Assembly (NCBI RefSeq): GCF_900177745.1
Contig: NZ_FXAR01000012.1
Location: forward strand, 1-60,350
Length of the DNA: 60,350 nucleotides
From: Corynebacterium pollutisoli
Lineage (GTDB): Bacteria; Actinomycetota; Actinomycetes; Mycobacteriales; Mycobacteriaceae
Direction of reading: 5' to 3'
Shown here: positions 26,801 through 33,814 of the stretch, piece after piece
Numbering within the stretch: the first letter of the stretch is position 1
Layout of the letters: each line of letters begins with the position of its first letter
The notes under the pieces: generated by a model
What the model saw: only the letters and a program-made list of their open reading frames with translations
Told to the model about the DNA's origin: nothing
Database searches by the model: none
Made by a program: the position numbers and the translations under genes

Positions 26801-27562
26801 CAGCAGCGGCTGGAAACGCGCCATGAGCTTCGCGGCGCGCATCTTCGCGGCGAACAGCGTGCGGCCCAGGCGGTCGAGGTGGTCGACCTCGCGCTCCTCC
26901 TGGGCGAAGGCCTTGACCACGCGGACACCGGTGACGGTCTGCTCGACGTGGGTGGCCAGGTCGGCGGCCGACTGCTGCGCCACCCATGTCGCGGCGTACA
27001 TGGAGCGGCGCGAGAGCACGGCGACGCCGACGATAAGCGGCATGAAGGCGAGCGCGATGACGGTGAGCAGGGGAGAGACCCACAGCATGACGCCGGCGGT
27101 GATGATCAGCTGGACGACGTTGCCGATGGCCATGGGGCCCATCGCGACGAGGCCCTGCGTGGCGTTGAGGTCGGAGATGGAGCGGGAGACGATCTGGCCG
27201 GTGACGATCTGGTCCTGGCCGGGGCCGTCGAGACGCTGGAGGCGGTCGAGGATGCGTACGCGCAGGGTGTGCTGGGTGTCGATGGACAACCGGCCCGCGG
27301 TGTAGCGGCGCAGGAACTGGCTCAGGTAGCGGGCGAGAGCCACGACGATGAGGACGGTGATGATGGTCCGCAGCGATGCATCGGTACGGGTCGGGCCTTC
27401 GCCTCCGGCACCGGTGGCGACATCGACCGCGGAACCGGTGAGCAGCGGGATGGTGATCTCGAAGAGGACCGCGGCGATGGTCGCGATGATCGTGACGATC
27501 GCGATGCCGCGGCGGGCCCGGAGGGCGTCGAGAAGTTCTCTGAATCCGGAGTGGTTCCTCAA
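23852..27562 (-). CDS. Fused double ABC exporter (TMD-NBD-TMD-NBD)
   Basis: 1236 residues, two complete half-transporters in one chain. TMD1 about 15-310; NBD1 with Walker A GPAGSGKS near 378, signature LSGGQRQRIALARAL and Walker B LILDDATSAID, where the catalytic Glu is Asp; a Gly/Met-rich linker near 625 (GMGRGMGGGG...); TMD2 about 690-960; NBD2 with Walker A GPTGAGKS near 1036, signature LSSGQRQLIALARA and Walker B MLLDEATATLD. One canonical and one degenerate ATP site is typical of heterodimeric multidrug/lipid exporters. The start is TTG at 27562, directly after the TAA of the EcsC gene; no ATG or GTG lies nearby. Substrate unknown. Confidence 0.87.
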   Translation of the reverse strand: MRNHSGFRELLDALRARRGIAIVTIIATIAAVLFEITIPLLTGSAVDVATGAGGEGPTRTDASLRTIITVLIVVALARYLSQFLRRYTAGRLSIDTQHTLRVRILDRLQRLDGPGQDQIVTGQIVSRSISDLNATQGLVAMGPMAIGNVVQLIITAGVMLWVSPLLTVIALAFMPLIVGVAVLSRRSMYAATWVAQQSAADLATHVEQTVTGVRVVKAFAQEEREVDHLDRLGRTLFAAKMRAAKLMARFQPLLQNLPQVALVINILLGGWLVMEGRITVGTFFAFSVYLTTMTHLVGMLSGMIVTFQMGLASLDRIAEIIDMSPEHPDPAEPAPIPDGPLGLRFDAVSFDTDGHRVLDDLSLEVAPGETLALIGPAGSGKSMAVQLAGGFYRPDAGNLALTSGDRVLPYDTLARAELRRAVTVVFDEAFLYSSTIRDNIAMGVPATEEEIRHAADLAQATEFIDRLPDGLDTVIGERGLTLSGGQRQRIALARALFSRPRVLILDDATSAIDATTEARILAGLRAELSDVTVLAVAHRQSTLDLAERVAIIDSGHVVVTDDVATLIDDPRYLRIMDPTPEPLPDRSAIPEPAHADLWPEGVVRERTEHISTQGGMGRGMGGGGGGGGRGMGNISATPELLARVDKLPPATEEPRLDAAHLRSDRAVFRVRELFAAVRWLIIGVIALLVVGVLTSLAFPTLMRWAVDHGVAAGDMGALWRIAAGGLGVVAVSWAAAVMLVVLTSRTGERLLYGLRLRSYAHLQRLSMNYYESNLSGRIMTRMTTDIDTLSSFLQTGLAQAIVSVGTLAGIIAMLAWTDAGLSLVAVAAIPLIVAVTLVFRRISSRLYTRAREQISAVNASFQENINGLRTAQMHGRTPLALAEFEAESNRYRRLRTNAQTAVAIYFPGVNAISQIATALVLGVGATRVAQGDLTAGVLVAFVMYLSQLYGPIQQLGQIFDSWQQATVGFRRITELLAERPSVPDTGTRPGAQDASRGPLALRDVDFAYSPDGQLVAEDLDVTIEPGTTVALVGPTGAGKSTVVKLLARFYDPVRGEVTASGTDIREFPLADWRRTVAQVPQEAHLFIGTVAENIAYGRPSATEQEVEEAVRRIGALDIIAGIPGGFRHPIGERGRGLSSGQRQLIALARAELLEPDVMLLDEATATLDPATEAAVLDASDRVTRGRTSVVVAHRLATAARADRILVVDKGRIIEDGSHNHLLDREGVYAGLWRAHR

Positions 27563-28336
27563 TTAATCACCTGCTGCCGGGGACGCGAAGGTGGCGGGCA
27601 CCATGCCCAGGGACTCGCGGGTGTTGGCGATGACCGCGCGCGAGAGCTTGCGGTTGGCCACGACGCCCGCGACGGCGCCGATGCCGAGCGGCATGATCTT
27701 GCCCAGCCAGGCGCGGCGCAGGCGCTTGGAGAAGTTCTTCAGCGCCATGCGGATGAGGCGGTTGTTCACCTCGGTGAGGCGCGGGGCGGAGAAACGGGCG
27801 ACCGTCGACATGGTCGGCAGGCCCTTGGACTTGCCGACGTCCCCGACGAACGCGTCGACCACCGCGGAGCCCTTGGCACCGAGGAGCGAGACGAGGATGA
27901 GGGCCTTACGGCGGTCCTTCTCGGAGAAGTCGACGCCGCGCAGGTGGGCGCTGGCCATGGTGTACCAGGCAGCGGCGTCGAGAAAGACGACCGATTCGCC
28001 CGCGATGGCGGCCGCGCCGGTGAAGAACCCGATGCCCGGGATCGCGGCGGCGGCACCCGCACCCGCGCCGGTACCGGAGGCGATACGCAGGAAATGCTTG
28101 TCGATCATCTCCTGGATCTCGCTCGGCGACGCGTCCGGGTTCTTCCGGCGCAGGCGGTCGACATACCCCTCGATGGCGGAGGACTGGAGGGAGACCGCCT
28201 TGTCGAGGGCACGGATAAGAGCCTTACCGGCGGCACCGGCGTTGGCCTCGAGCGCCGACGGATCGGAGCCGATGCCGTCGGTGATGGTCTGCTCCGGGGT
28301 CTCGGTGACGGTGGGGGTGGACTTCATGAGAGCCAC
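27563..28336 (-). CDS. EcsC-family protein
   Basis: 257 residues with the EcsC pattern: helical N-part (ALIRALDKAVSLQSSAIEGYVDRL), a Gly/Ala-rich hydrophobic hairpin (GTGAGAGAAAAIPGIGFFTGAAAIAGESVVFLDA) and an amphipathic C-terminal half. Family members sit at membranes and are often near ABC exporter genes; function is poorly defined. The GTG at 28336 is chosen because AAGGAG lies 6 bases upstream. Its TAA directly abuts the TTG of the ABC gene, so the two form an operon. TAGAAT on the minus strand (28381-28376) is the probable -10 box. Confidence 0.82.
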   Translation of the reverse strand: MALMKSTPTVTETPEQTITDGIGSDPSALEANAGAAGKALIRALDKAVSLQSSAIEGYVDRLRRKNPDASPSEIQEMIDKHFLRIASGTGAGAGAAAAIPGIGFFTGAAAIAGESVVFLDAAAWYTMASAHLRGVDFSEKDRRKALILVSLLGAKGSAVVDAFVGDVGKSKGLPTMSTVARFSAPRLTEVNNRLIRMALKNFSKRLRRAWLGKIMPLGIGAVAGVVANRKLSRAVIANTRESLGMVPATFASPAAGD

Positions 28337-28375
28337 GGATGCTCCTTAAGGTTGTTATCGTGTTGTTATTGTCCG

Positions 28376-28381
28376 ATTCTA
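28376..28381 (-). promoter_or_regulatory. -10 box of EcsC-ABC operon
   Basis: TAGAAT within an A/T-rich patch (AATTAATTAGAATC) of the 102-base gap between the shikimate dehydrogenase stop and the EcsC start. This gives a leader of roughly 35 bases before a good AAGGAG ribosome-binding site. Confidence 0.5.
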
Positions 28382-28438
28382 ATTAATTCCACACCCTCTA
28401 ACGCAGGACAGCGCGGTTTTGTTCCCTTATCGGTGTTG

Positions 28439-29251
28439 CTAATCGGTGTTCGCGAACGCCTCCGCGGCCTCCACCTGCTCCGGAGTGGGCCGCACGCCCG
28501 TGTAGAGCGCGAACTGCTCGGCGGCCTGCAGCGCCACCACCTCGCCACCGTTGATGGTGGGCACGCCGAGACGCTCGGCGGCGTCGATGAGCGGGGTGCG
28601 CACCGGGTAGGCGACGACGTCGAAGACCACGCGCGCCCCCGCGATCTGCGCGTCGGGGAAGGCCTGGGCGTCGGCGGCGTCGCCGTGCATACCCAGCGGC
28701 GTGACGTTGACCAGCAGCTGCGCGCCCTCGGGCACGTCGGTCGACCACCGCCAGCCGTAACGCTCCGCCAGCGCCGGGCCCGTCTCGGAGTTGCGGGCCA
28801 CGACCGTGCCGGTGTGCCCGTGATCGGCCAGGGCGGCGACGACCGCGTTGGCCATGCCGCCGGAACCACGCACCGCCACCGACAGGGAGGGATCGACGTC
28901 GTGGGTGCGCAGCAGGGAGGCCACGGCGACGTAGTCCGTGTTGTATCCCACCAGCTCACCGTCGGTGTTGACGATCGTGTTCACCGCGTTGATGCGCTCG
29001 GCGGAGGGGTCGAGGGCGTCGATGAGCGGGATGACGTCCTGCTTGTACGGCATCGACACACCGGCCCCACGGATGTCCAGACCGCGGATGCCGGCGACGG
29101 CTGCGGTGATGTCCGTCGGAGCGACCGCCTTGTAGAGGTAATTGAGCCCCAGCTCCGCGTAGAGCCAGTTGTGGAACCGCACGCCGTGGTTGCTCGGGCG
29201 GGCGGCCAGGGAGATGCACAGCGTGGTTTCGCGGTCGACGTAGTTCACCAT
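28439..29251 (-). CDS. aroE: Shikimate dehydrogenase family protein
   Basis: 270 residues. The substrate domain carries SLAARPSNHGVRFHN at the usual SLSPxxHN position and GVSMPYKQDVIPLID with the catalytic Lys; GYNTDYVAV holds the catalytic Asp partner; the NAD(P) domain follows (VRGSGGMANAVVAAL, degenerate glycine motif). It reduces 3-dehydroshikimate to shikimate or is a related quinate/shikimate enzyme; more than one AroE-like protein is usual in corynebacteria, so this may not be the biosynthetic one. The ATG at 29251 is used; a GTG two codons upstream is possible. Divergent from the esterase gene with only 19 bases between starts, which hold a palindrome. Confidence 0.82.
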   Translation of the reverse strand: MVNYVDRETTLCISLAARPSNHGVRFHNWLYAELGLNYLYKAVAPTDITAAVAGIRGLDIRGAGVSMPYKQDVIPLIDALDPSAERINAVNTIVNTDGELVGYNTDYVAVASLLRTHDVDPSLSVAVRGSGGMANAVVAALADHGHTGTVVARNSETGPALAERYGWRWSTDVPEGAQLLVNVTPLGMHGDAADAQAFPDAQIAGARVVFDVVAYPVRTPLIDAAERLGVPTINGGEVVALQAAEQFALYTGVRPTPEQVEAAEAFANTD

Positions 29252-29253
29252 GC

Positions 29254-29268
29254 TCACTACCGTAGTGA
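29254..29268. promoter_or_regulatory. Palindromic operator candidate between aroE and esterase
   Basis: TCACTAC-C-GTAGTGA, 7-base perfect arms, fills the 19-base space between two divergent start codons. A bound protein would block both starts; both mRNAs must be near-leaderless or their promoters must lie inside the opposite gene. Confidence 0.5.
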
Positions 29269-29270
29269 TC

Positions 29271-30857
29271 ATGGCCTCCACTGACATCCCCGGTACCGCG
29301 GGGCCGCAGGTGCGCACCACCGCCGGTGTGGTGCGCGGGCTCATCGACGAACATCTCGGCATCCGCACCTGGCGCGGCGTGCCCTTCGGCACCACCACCG
29401 GCGGCGACAACCGTTTCCGCGCCCCCCGCCGCCCGCGCCGCTGGCAGGGCGTGCGCGACGCCACCCGCTTCGGCCCCGTCGCCCCGCAGCCGACGTACTC
29501 CTGGACCGACCGCGTCGTCGGCGCGGAGAACTGCCTCCACCTCGACATCGTCCGCCCCGACACCGACGAGCAGCTGCCCGTCGTCGTCTACCTCCACGGC
29601 GGCTCCTTCATCATGGGCTCCTCCCACGAGCCGATGCTGCGCGGCTACCAGTTCGCCCACGCCGTCAACTGCGTCTACGTCTCCGTCAACTTCCGCCTCG
29701 GCGCACTGGGGTACCTCGATCTGCGCTCCATCGGCGACGACTGCGTGGCCAACCCCGCCGTCCGCGACCAGCTCCTCGCCCTGCAGTGGGTGCAGGCCAA
29801 CATCGCCCAGTTCGGCGGCGACCCGGACGCCGTGACCCTCATGGGCGAGTCCGCCGGCGGATCCGCCGTGGCCACCCTCATGGCCGTCCCCGCCGCCGAG
29901 GGACTCTTCCACCGCGCCATCGCCCAGTCTCCGCCGCTGGGCATGGTCCACTCCCGCGCCCAGTCGGAGCTGTGGGCCCGTGAACTCGTCTACCGGATGG
30001 CGCTGCCCCGCCAGGCCACCCTGCGGGACCTGCGCGCCGAACACCCGCACGACCTGGTGCGCGCCGGGCAGTCGATGATGTGGCGCGGGCAGGGGTTCAT
30101 GCACCTCAACTCCACGTATGCGCCCACCGTCGACGGCACGCTCCTGCCGGAACACCCGCTGTCGACGTTCACCGCCGGCACACAGATGGCGGTACCGCTG
30201 CTGCTGGGCACGAACTCGGATGAGGCGAGCTTCTCCAAGCTGTTCTACATGCGCACCTCCGCCCGCTCCCGCGCAGCGCTGCGCCTGCTCTCCGCCTTCG
30301 ACTCCGTCGAGGCGCACCGGGTTCTCGAGGCCTACAGCGGTGCCTCCGAGCGCGGCGAGTTCGCCGAACTGCTTGCCGACGCCCTCTTCTGGGCCCCCTC
30401 CGTCCGCCTCGCCACCGACCACAACGCCGTCGCCCCGACGTGGATGTACCGCTTCGACTACGCGCCCGCCGCCCTGCGCTGGCTGGGCCTCGGTGCCATG
30501 CACTCCCTCGAACTGTCCTCCATCTTCGGGGACCCCGGGGCGTCGCGGACCTCCGGTGTCACCCGCTTCGGCGGTATGGACGGCATGGCCGAACTCACCG
30601 ACCGCATGCAGTACCACTGGGGCCAGTTCATCCACCACGGCCGCCCCGGCTCCGAGTGGCCGCCCTACGGCCCGCCCACCACCGACTCCCCGGCCCGCGC
30701 CACCATGGTCTTCGACGACCCCTCGCACGTGGAGTACGACCCCAAGGCCGCCCAACGCCGCGCCTGGGCCGACTACGACATGACCGAGTGGGGCAACGGC
30801 GCGCCCGAGCTCCTCGAGCAGCTGGGTCTGCTGGTGAGCACGGAGCTCGGGCGGTAG
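29271..30857 (+). CDS. Carboxylesterase type B (alpha/beta hydrolase)
   Basis: 528 residues, cytosolic (no signal peptide). N-terminal GIRTWRGVPFG and ENCLHLDIVRP are family signatures; oxyanion-hole region VVVYLHGGSFIMGS; nucleophile elbow MGESAGGSAV (Ser); acid TNSDEASF; catalytic His in GAMHSLELSSIF. Type-B carboxylesterases hydrolyse diverse carboxylic esters (para-nitrobenzyl esterase class); the natural substrate is unknown. Start ATG at 29271. A hairpin at 30904-30945 downstream is the likely terminator. Confidence 0.88.
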   Translation: MASTDIPGTAGPQVRTTAGVVRGLIDEHLGIRTWRGVPFGTTTGGDNRFRAPRRPRRWQGVRDATRFGPVAPQPTYSWTDRVVGAENCLHLDIVRPDTDEQLPVVVYLHGGSFIMGSSHEPMLRGYQFAHAVNCVYVSVNFRLGALGYLDLRSIGDDCVANPAVRDQLLALQWVQANIAQFGGDPDAVTLMGESAGGSAVATLMAVPAAEGLFHRAIAQSPPLGMVHSRAQSELWARELVYRMALPRQATLRDLRAEHPHDLVRAGQSMMWRGQGFMHLNSTYAPTVDGTLLPEHPLSTFTAGTQMAVPLLLGTNSDEASFSKLFYMRTSARSRAALRLLSAFDSVEAHRVLEAYSGASERGEFAELLADALFWAPSVRLATDHNAVAPTWMYRFDYAPAALRWLGLGAMHSLELSSIFGDPGASRTSGVTRFGGMDGMAELTDRMQYHWGQFIHHGRPGSEWPPYGPPTTDSPARATMVFDDPSHVEYDPKAAQRRAWADYDMTEWGNGAPELLEQLGLLVSTELGR

Positions 30858-31169
30858 GGGCGGGTTCGGGGTGTTGTGCGGCCGGTGGGTGCGGCCAGTC
30901 GTCCCGCGAAGCCCCTGTTTCGTTGCGGATGGAGGGCCTTCGCGGTACGTGTTGCCGCTCCCGGGCGTAGGTGGCCGTGGCCAGTGACCTGAGTCGCCGG
31001 ACCACCACGCAGCCCCATCCATCGACTGCTCCGCATCGTGTTCGATCCCGCGCCGACGGACTGACCCGAATTGCTGGGCACGAGTCTGCGCGCGCGGCTA
31101 GGCTGGTTCCGGATTGCCGTTGGCGGTCATCGGGTCACCGAGAGAACTACCGTGAAGGGAACCACCACC
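30858..31169. other. Intergenic region, esterase to acidic-protein gene
   Basis: About 310 bases without a convincing gene. It holds the CCGCGAAG...CTTCGCGG hairpin (30904-30945) and a probable -10 TAGGCT (31099-31104) for the next gene, giving a leader of some 60 bases. I see nothing else. Confidence 0.6.
30904..30945. terminator. CCGCGAAG-type intergenic hairpin, 42 bases
   Basis: Outer stem CCGCGAAG (30904-30911) pairs with CTTCGCGG (30938-30945), and CCC/GGG pairs continue inward past a mismatch. It is 47 bases after the esterase stop, has the same outer stem as 15618-15658, and the same stem and length as 41070-41111. Confidence 0.6.
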
Positions 31170-32027
31170 ATGAGCTTCTTCGAGGACATTGCCGCCGCCC
31201 TGGACAATGAGGGCATCGAGTCCCGCGTGCACGACGACACCATGTTCGTGCCGATCACCTCCGACCTGGAGATCCAGTTCGTGGAGATCGACCCCCACAT
31301 GCCCGCCGCCAACGTCTACATCGCGGCCGCGGACGTCGACGAGGACGACGAGAACTTCGAGGCTGTCCTCGTCTCCGTCGTCTTCTCCATCGAGGACGCT
31401 GTGGCGACCGTCGCCCGCCATGTCGCCACCGACCAGGTGGTCACCGTGCTGCGCGACCTGCTCGAGGGCACGGACGAGCGCATCGGCGACCTGGAGTTCT
31501 ACCAGGACGCCGTCAACGCCAACCTGGTCCGCGCCGAGGTGGGCAACAACTCCGAGCTGCAGGTGCTCGTCGAGGTCATCGACGGCGTGCCGTCTGCGGT
31601 GGTGCAGTTCGTGGCCATCGGGGAGTCCTTCGAGGACCTCATCGACCAGGCCATCGACGAGCTGTGGGAGTCCGACGGCGACGCGCAGCTCACCGAGGAG
31701 GACCGACAGCGCATGTTCGCCGACCTCACCGCCGAGGTCGAGCTGGCCACCGACGAGGTCCTCGACCTTGGTGTGTTCACCGACTTCGACCGGCTTTTCG
31801 ACGTCATCTCCCTCGCCGCCGATCAGGCCGAGGACTGGGAGGAGCAGCTCGTCCCCTTCGACGAGGACGAGTTCGACGAGCCGGACGTCTACGACATCTT
31901 CGGCGCCGACGACGCCGACGACGCCGATGACCTGGACGACCTGGACGATGATTTCGACGACGACGATGACGAAGAAGATGACGAGGACGACGACGGGGAC
32001 TTCGACGACGATCACGACGAGGCCTGA
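31170..32027 (+). CDS. Conserved hypothetical protein with extremely acidic C-terminus
   Basis: 285 residues. The first about 240 residues look like a tandem of YbjN/type-III-chaperone-like alpha-beta units (MSFFEDIAAALDNEGIESRV..., FVPITSDLEIQFVEID..., then LVRAEVGNNSELQVLVEV...); this assignment is tentative. From about residue 235 the chain is almost only Asp and Glu (over 45 acidic residues, no basic ones except a His). Soluble and cytosolic. Such tails mimic nucleic acid or buffer cations; no function can be named. TAGGCT at 31099 may be its -10 box. Confidence 0.7.
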   Translation: MSFFEDIAAALDNEGIESRVHDDTMFVPITSDLEIQFVEIDPHMPAANVYIAAADVDEDDENFEAVLVSVVFSIEDAVATVARHVATDQVVTVLRDLLEGTDERIGDLEFYQDAVNANLVRAEVGNNSELQVLVEVIDGVPSAVVQFVAIGESFEDLIDQAIDELWESDGDAQLTEEDRQRMFADLTAEVELATDEVLDLGVFTDFDRLFDVISLAADQAEDWEEQLVPFDEDEFDEPDVYDIFGADDADDADDLDDLDDDFDDDDDEEDDEDDDGDFDDDHDEA

Positions 32028-32070
32028 TCGCCCGGCACCGCATCGGCCTGTGCGCCGCGCGTCGGGCGGC

Positions 32071-32076
32071 TAAGAT
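32071..32076 (+). promoter_or_regulatory. -10 box candidate of serine hydrolase gene
   Basis: TAAGAT lies 72 bases before the GTG at 32149, in the gap behind the acidic-protein gene. No clear -35 box. Confidence 0.4.
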
Positions 32077-32148
32077 GCCCAGGGGTGCGCGGCCCGGAGT
32101 GGCCGCGCGCGGGTCCTGTTGGTTGAAGTGAACTGAGAGTGGTGTCTC

Positions 32149-33243
32149 GTGGCGTTGACCTCGAAGTTTCCGGTGTCCCTGGTTCGTGAGCAGATTGCCC
32201 GCGCGCGGAAGCGTCCGCCGGTGGAGGAACGTTTCGCGGCCGTCGACCGGAAGGTCGCGCAGATGCCTAAGCTGGGTGACATCTCCCTGGCGGTGGAGCG
32301 CGCGGACTCCTCCTTCCGTCATGTGTTCACCACGGGGCCGCTGGATCCGGATTCGCGTGTCGCCGCCGGTTCGGTGACGAAGCTGTTCACGCACGCCATC
32401 ATCTTCCGGCTCATCGACGAGCAGAAGCTCACCTACGACACCGCCATCGCGTCCCGCGTCCCGGCCGGGTCGCTCGACGGGCTGCATGTCATCCGCGGGG
32501 AGGACTACGGTTCCGAGATCACCGTGCGCCACCTGCTCAACCAGACCTCGGGCCTGGCGAGCTGGGAGGACACCCGTGATCCGGGTGGGCGTGACGTCAT
32601 CGACCAGATCGTCGACTGGGACCGCGTCGTCGGTGTCGACGAGCAGATGGAGACCGCCGCCCGCAGCGGCGCGAAGTTCCCGCCCGGTCAGGGCATCCGG
32701 GCGCACTTCTCGGACCTCAACGCCGAGCTGCTCAGCCAGGTGGCGCAGCACACGACGGGCAAGACCTTCCAGGAGCTGGCGTACCACTACGTGATCACCC
32801 CGCTCGAGCTCGAGCACACGACCTTCGTGCGCCCGGGTGTCCACGACTACGCGGAGGTGCACACCCCGAAGCACCCGGTGTGGTCGTCGCGTTACCTGTC
32901 GAGTTCCCTGGGGTCGGCGGGCATCCTGTCGACCGCGCTGGATCTGCTCACGTTCATCCGGGCGTTCCACACGGGCAGGCTCTTCGACCTGGGGCACATC
33001 CAGAACCCGACGTTGCGGCGGATCCAGCACCGTCCGCTGCGTTACGGCAACGGCATGCTGGCGATGGGCCTGCCGAAGGTGCTGTCCCCGCTGGTGCCGG
33101 CACCGCTCATCCTCGGGCACACCGGTGTGCACGGGGCGTTCGCGTTCTACTGCCCCTCGCGGTCGGCGTTCATCGCCGGGTCCGTCAACTCGATCGAGAC
33201 CAATCCTTTCGAGGTCATCTACCGCTATCTCGACGCCCTGTAG
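32149..33243 (+). CDS. Serine hydrolase of the beta-lactamase/penicillin-binding fold (class C-like)
   Basis: 364 residues. The nucleophile motif SxxK is SVTK (within AAGSVTKLFTHAIIF); HLLNQTSGLASW is the usual family block; the KTG equivalent is HTG in LGHTGVHGAF. The second motif, normally Tyr-Ser-Asn or Tyr-x-Asn, is FSDLN, so the general-base Tyr is Phe, which may alter or abolish activity. No signal peptide is visible, pointing to an intracellular esterase/DD-peptidase-like role rather than antibiotic resistance. GTG start; converges on the next gene with a 6-base gap. Confidence 0.8.
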   Translation: MALTSKFPVSLVREQIARARKRPPVEERFAAVDRKVAQMPKLGDISLAVERADSSFRHVFTTGPLDPDSRVAAGSVTKLFTHAIIFRLIDEQKLTYDTAIASRVPAGSLDGLHVIRGEDYGSEITVRHLLNQTSGLASWEDTRDPGGRDVIDQIVDWDRVVGVDEQMETAARSGAKFPPGQGIRAHFSDLNAELLSQVAQHTTGKTFQELAYHYVITPLELEHTTFVRPGVHDYAEVHTPKHPVWSSRYLSSSLGSAGILSTALDLLTFIRAFHTGRLFDLGHIQNPTLRRIQHRPLRYGNGMLAMGLPKVLSPLVPAPLILGHTGVHGAFAFYCPSRSAFIAGSVNSIETNPFEVIYRYLDAL

Positions 33244-33249
33244 CGGCCG

Positions 33250-33714
33250 TCAGGCCGCGGCACTGAACCCCGCGAACAGGGAGGCGGGGGAGTGGACGGG
33301 GTGGAAGGCGGCGTCGACAAGCCAGACGAAGGTGGCGGCGCGGCCGGAGGGAACCTCATGGACCGCGTCGACCAGCGAGTTCTCCACGAGGGCCCGCACC
33401 CAGCCCTCGGCGCGAACCGGATCGACGGCGCCGTGCTGGTCGGTGATGCGGACGGTGATGAGGTAGGCGGGTTCACGCTCCTCGCCGAAGCCGAGGACGC
33501 GGGCCTTGACGCGCTCACTGACGCGGTGGCGGGTGAGCGTCATGGTCAGCCCGTCCGGGAGCTGCTTGCCCGGTGGACGCCAGGAGGCCTGCGGGCGGGC
33601 GAGGGAGCGGGGGTGGTGGAGGATCGACTGGAGGTCACGGAGGGTGTCCGCGCGGTGGCGGCGCAGGTCGACGGCGATGGAGGCGGGGGTCTGGGGCAGG
33701 TGGTTGATCGTCAT
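33250..33714 (-). CDS. Conserved hypothetical protein
   Basis: 154 residues, no recognised family. Soluble; N-terminus MTINHLPQTPASIAVDLRRHRADTLRDLQSI, Arg-rich middle (MTLTRHRVSERVKARVLGFGEE), ends in VWLVDAAFHPVHSPASLFAGF. TAGAGT on the minus strand (33727-33722) lies 7 bases before the ATG, so the mRNA is probably leaderless. Divergent from the MFS gene; the space between holds an SOS-box-like palindrome. Confidence 0.65.
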   Translation of the reverse strand: MTINHLPQTPASIAVDLRRHRADTLRDLQSILHHPRSLARPQASWRPPGKQLPDGLTMTLTRHRVSERVKARVLGFGEEREPAYLITVRITDQHGAVDPVRAEGWVRALVENSLVDAVHEVPSGRAATFVWLVDAAFHPVHSPASLFAGFSAAA

Positions 33715-33757
33715 GGCTCGCACTCTAGAGGCAGGGGACAACACGTATGTTCGACTC

Positions 33758-33773
33758 TCGAACAACTGTACGA
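33758..33773. promoter_or_regulatory. SOS-box-like palindrome
   Basis: TCGAAC-AACT-GTACGA differs at one position from the TCGAACnnnnGTTCGA pattern bound by LexA of Gram-positive and actinobacterial type. An overlapping mirror palindrome, TGTTCGA-CTC-TCGAACA, spans 33748-33764. It lies 44 bases before the minus-strand gene and 41 bases before the MFS gene. Confidence 0.35.
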
Positions 33774-33814
33774 CAGGCTTCCGGGTTGACGCAAGGGGTA
33801 CCCTGAGCGGTGAT

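Noticed and set aside
25439..29284. 1281-codon open frame on the + strand opposite the ABC/EcsC/aroE genes
   Set aside because: Same effect of high GC at third positions; composition not protein-like and it spans three real genes.
33748..33764. TGTTCGA-CTC-TCGAACA as a LexA box
   Set aside because: The half-sites point the wrong way (GTTC...GAAC) for LexA; only the overlapping TCGAAC-AACT-GTACGA has the right order.
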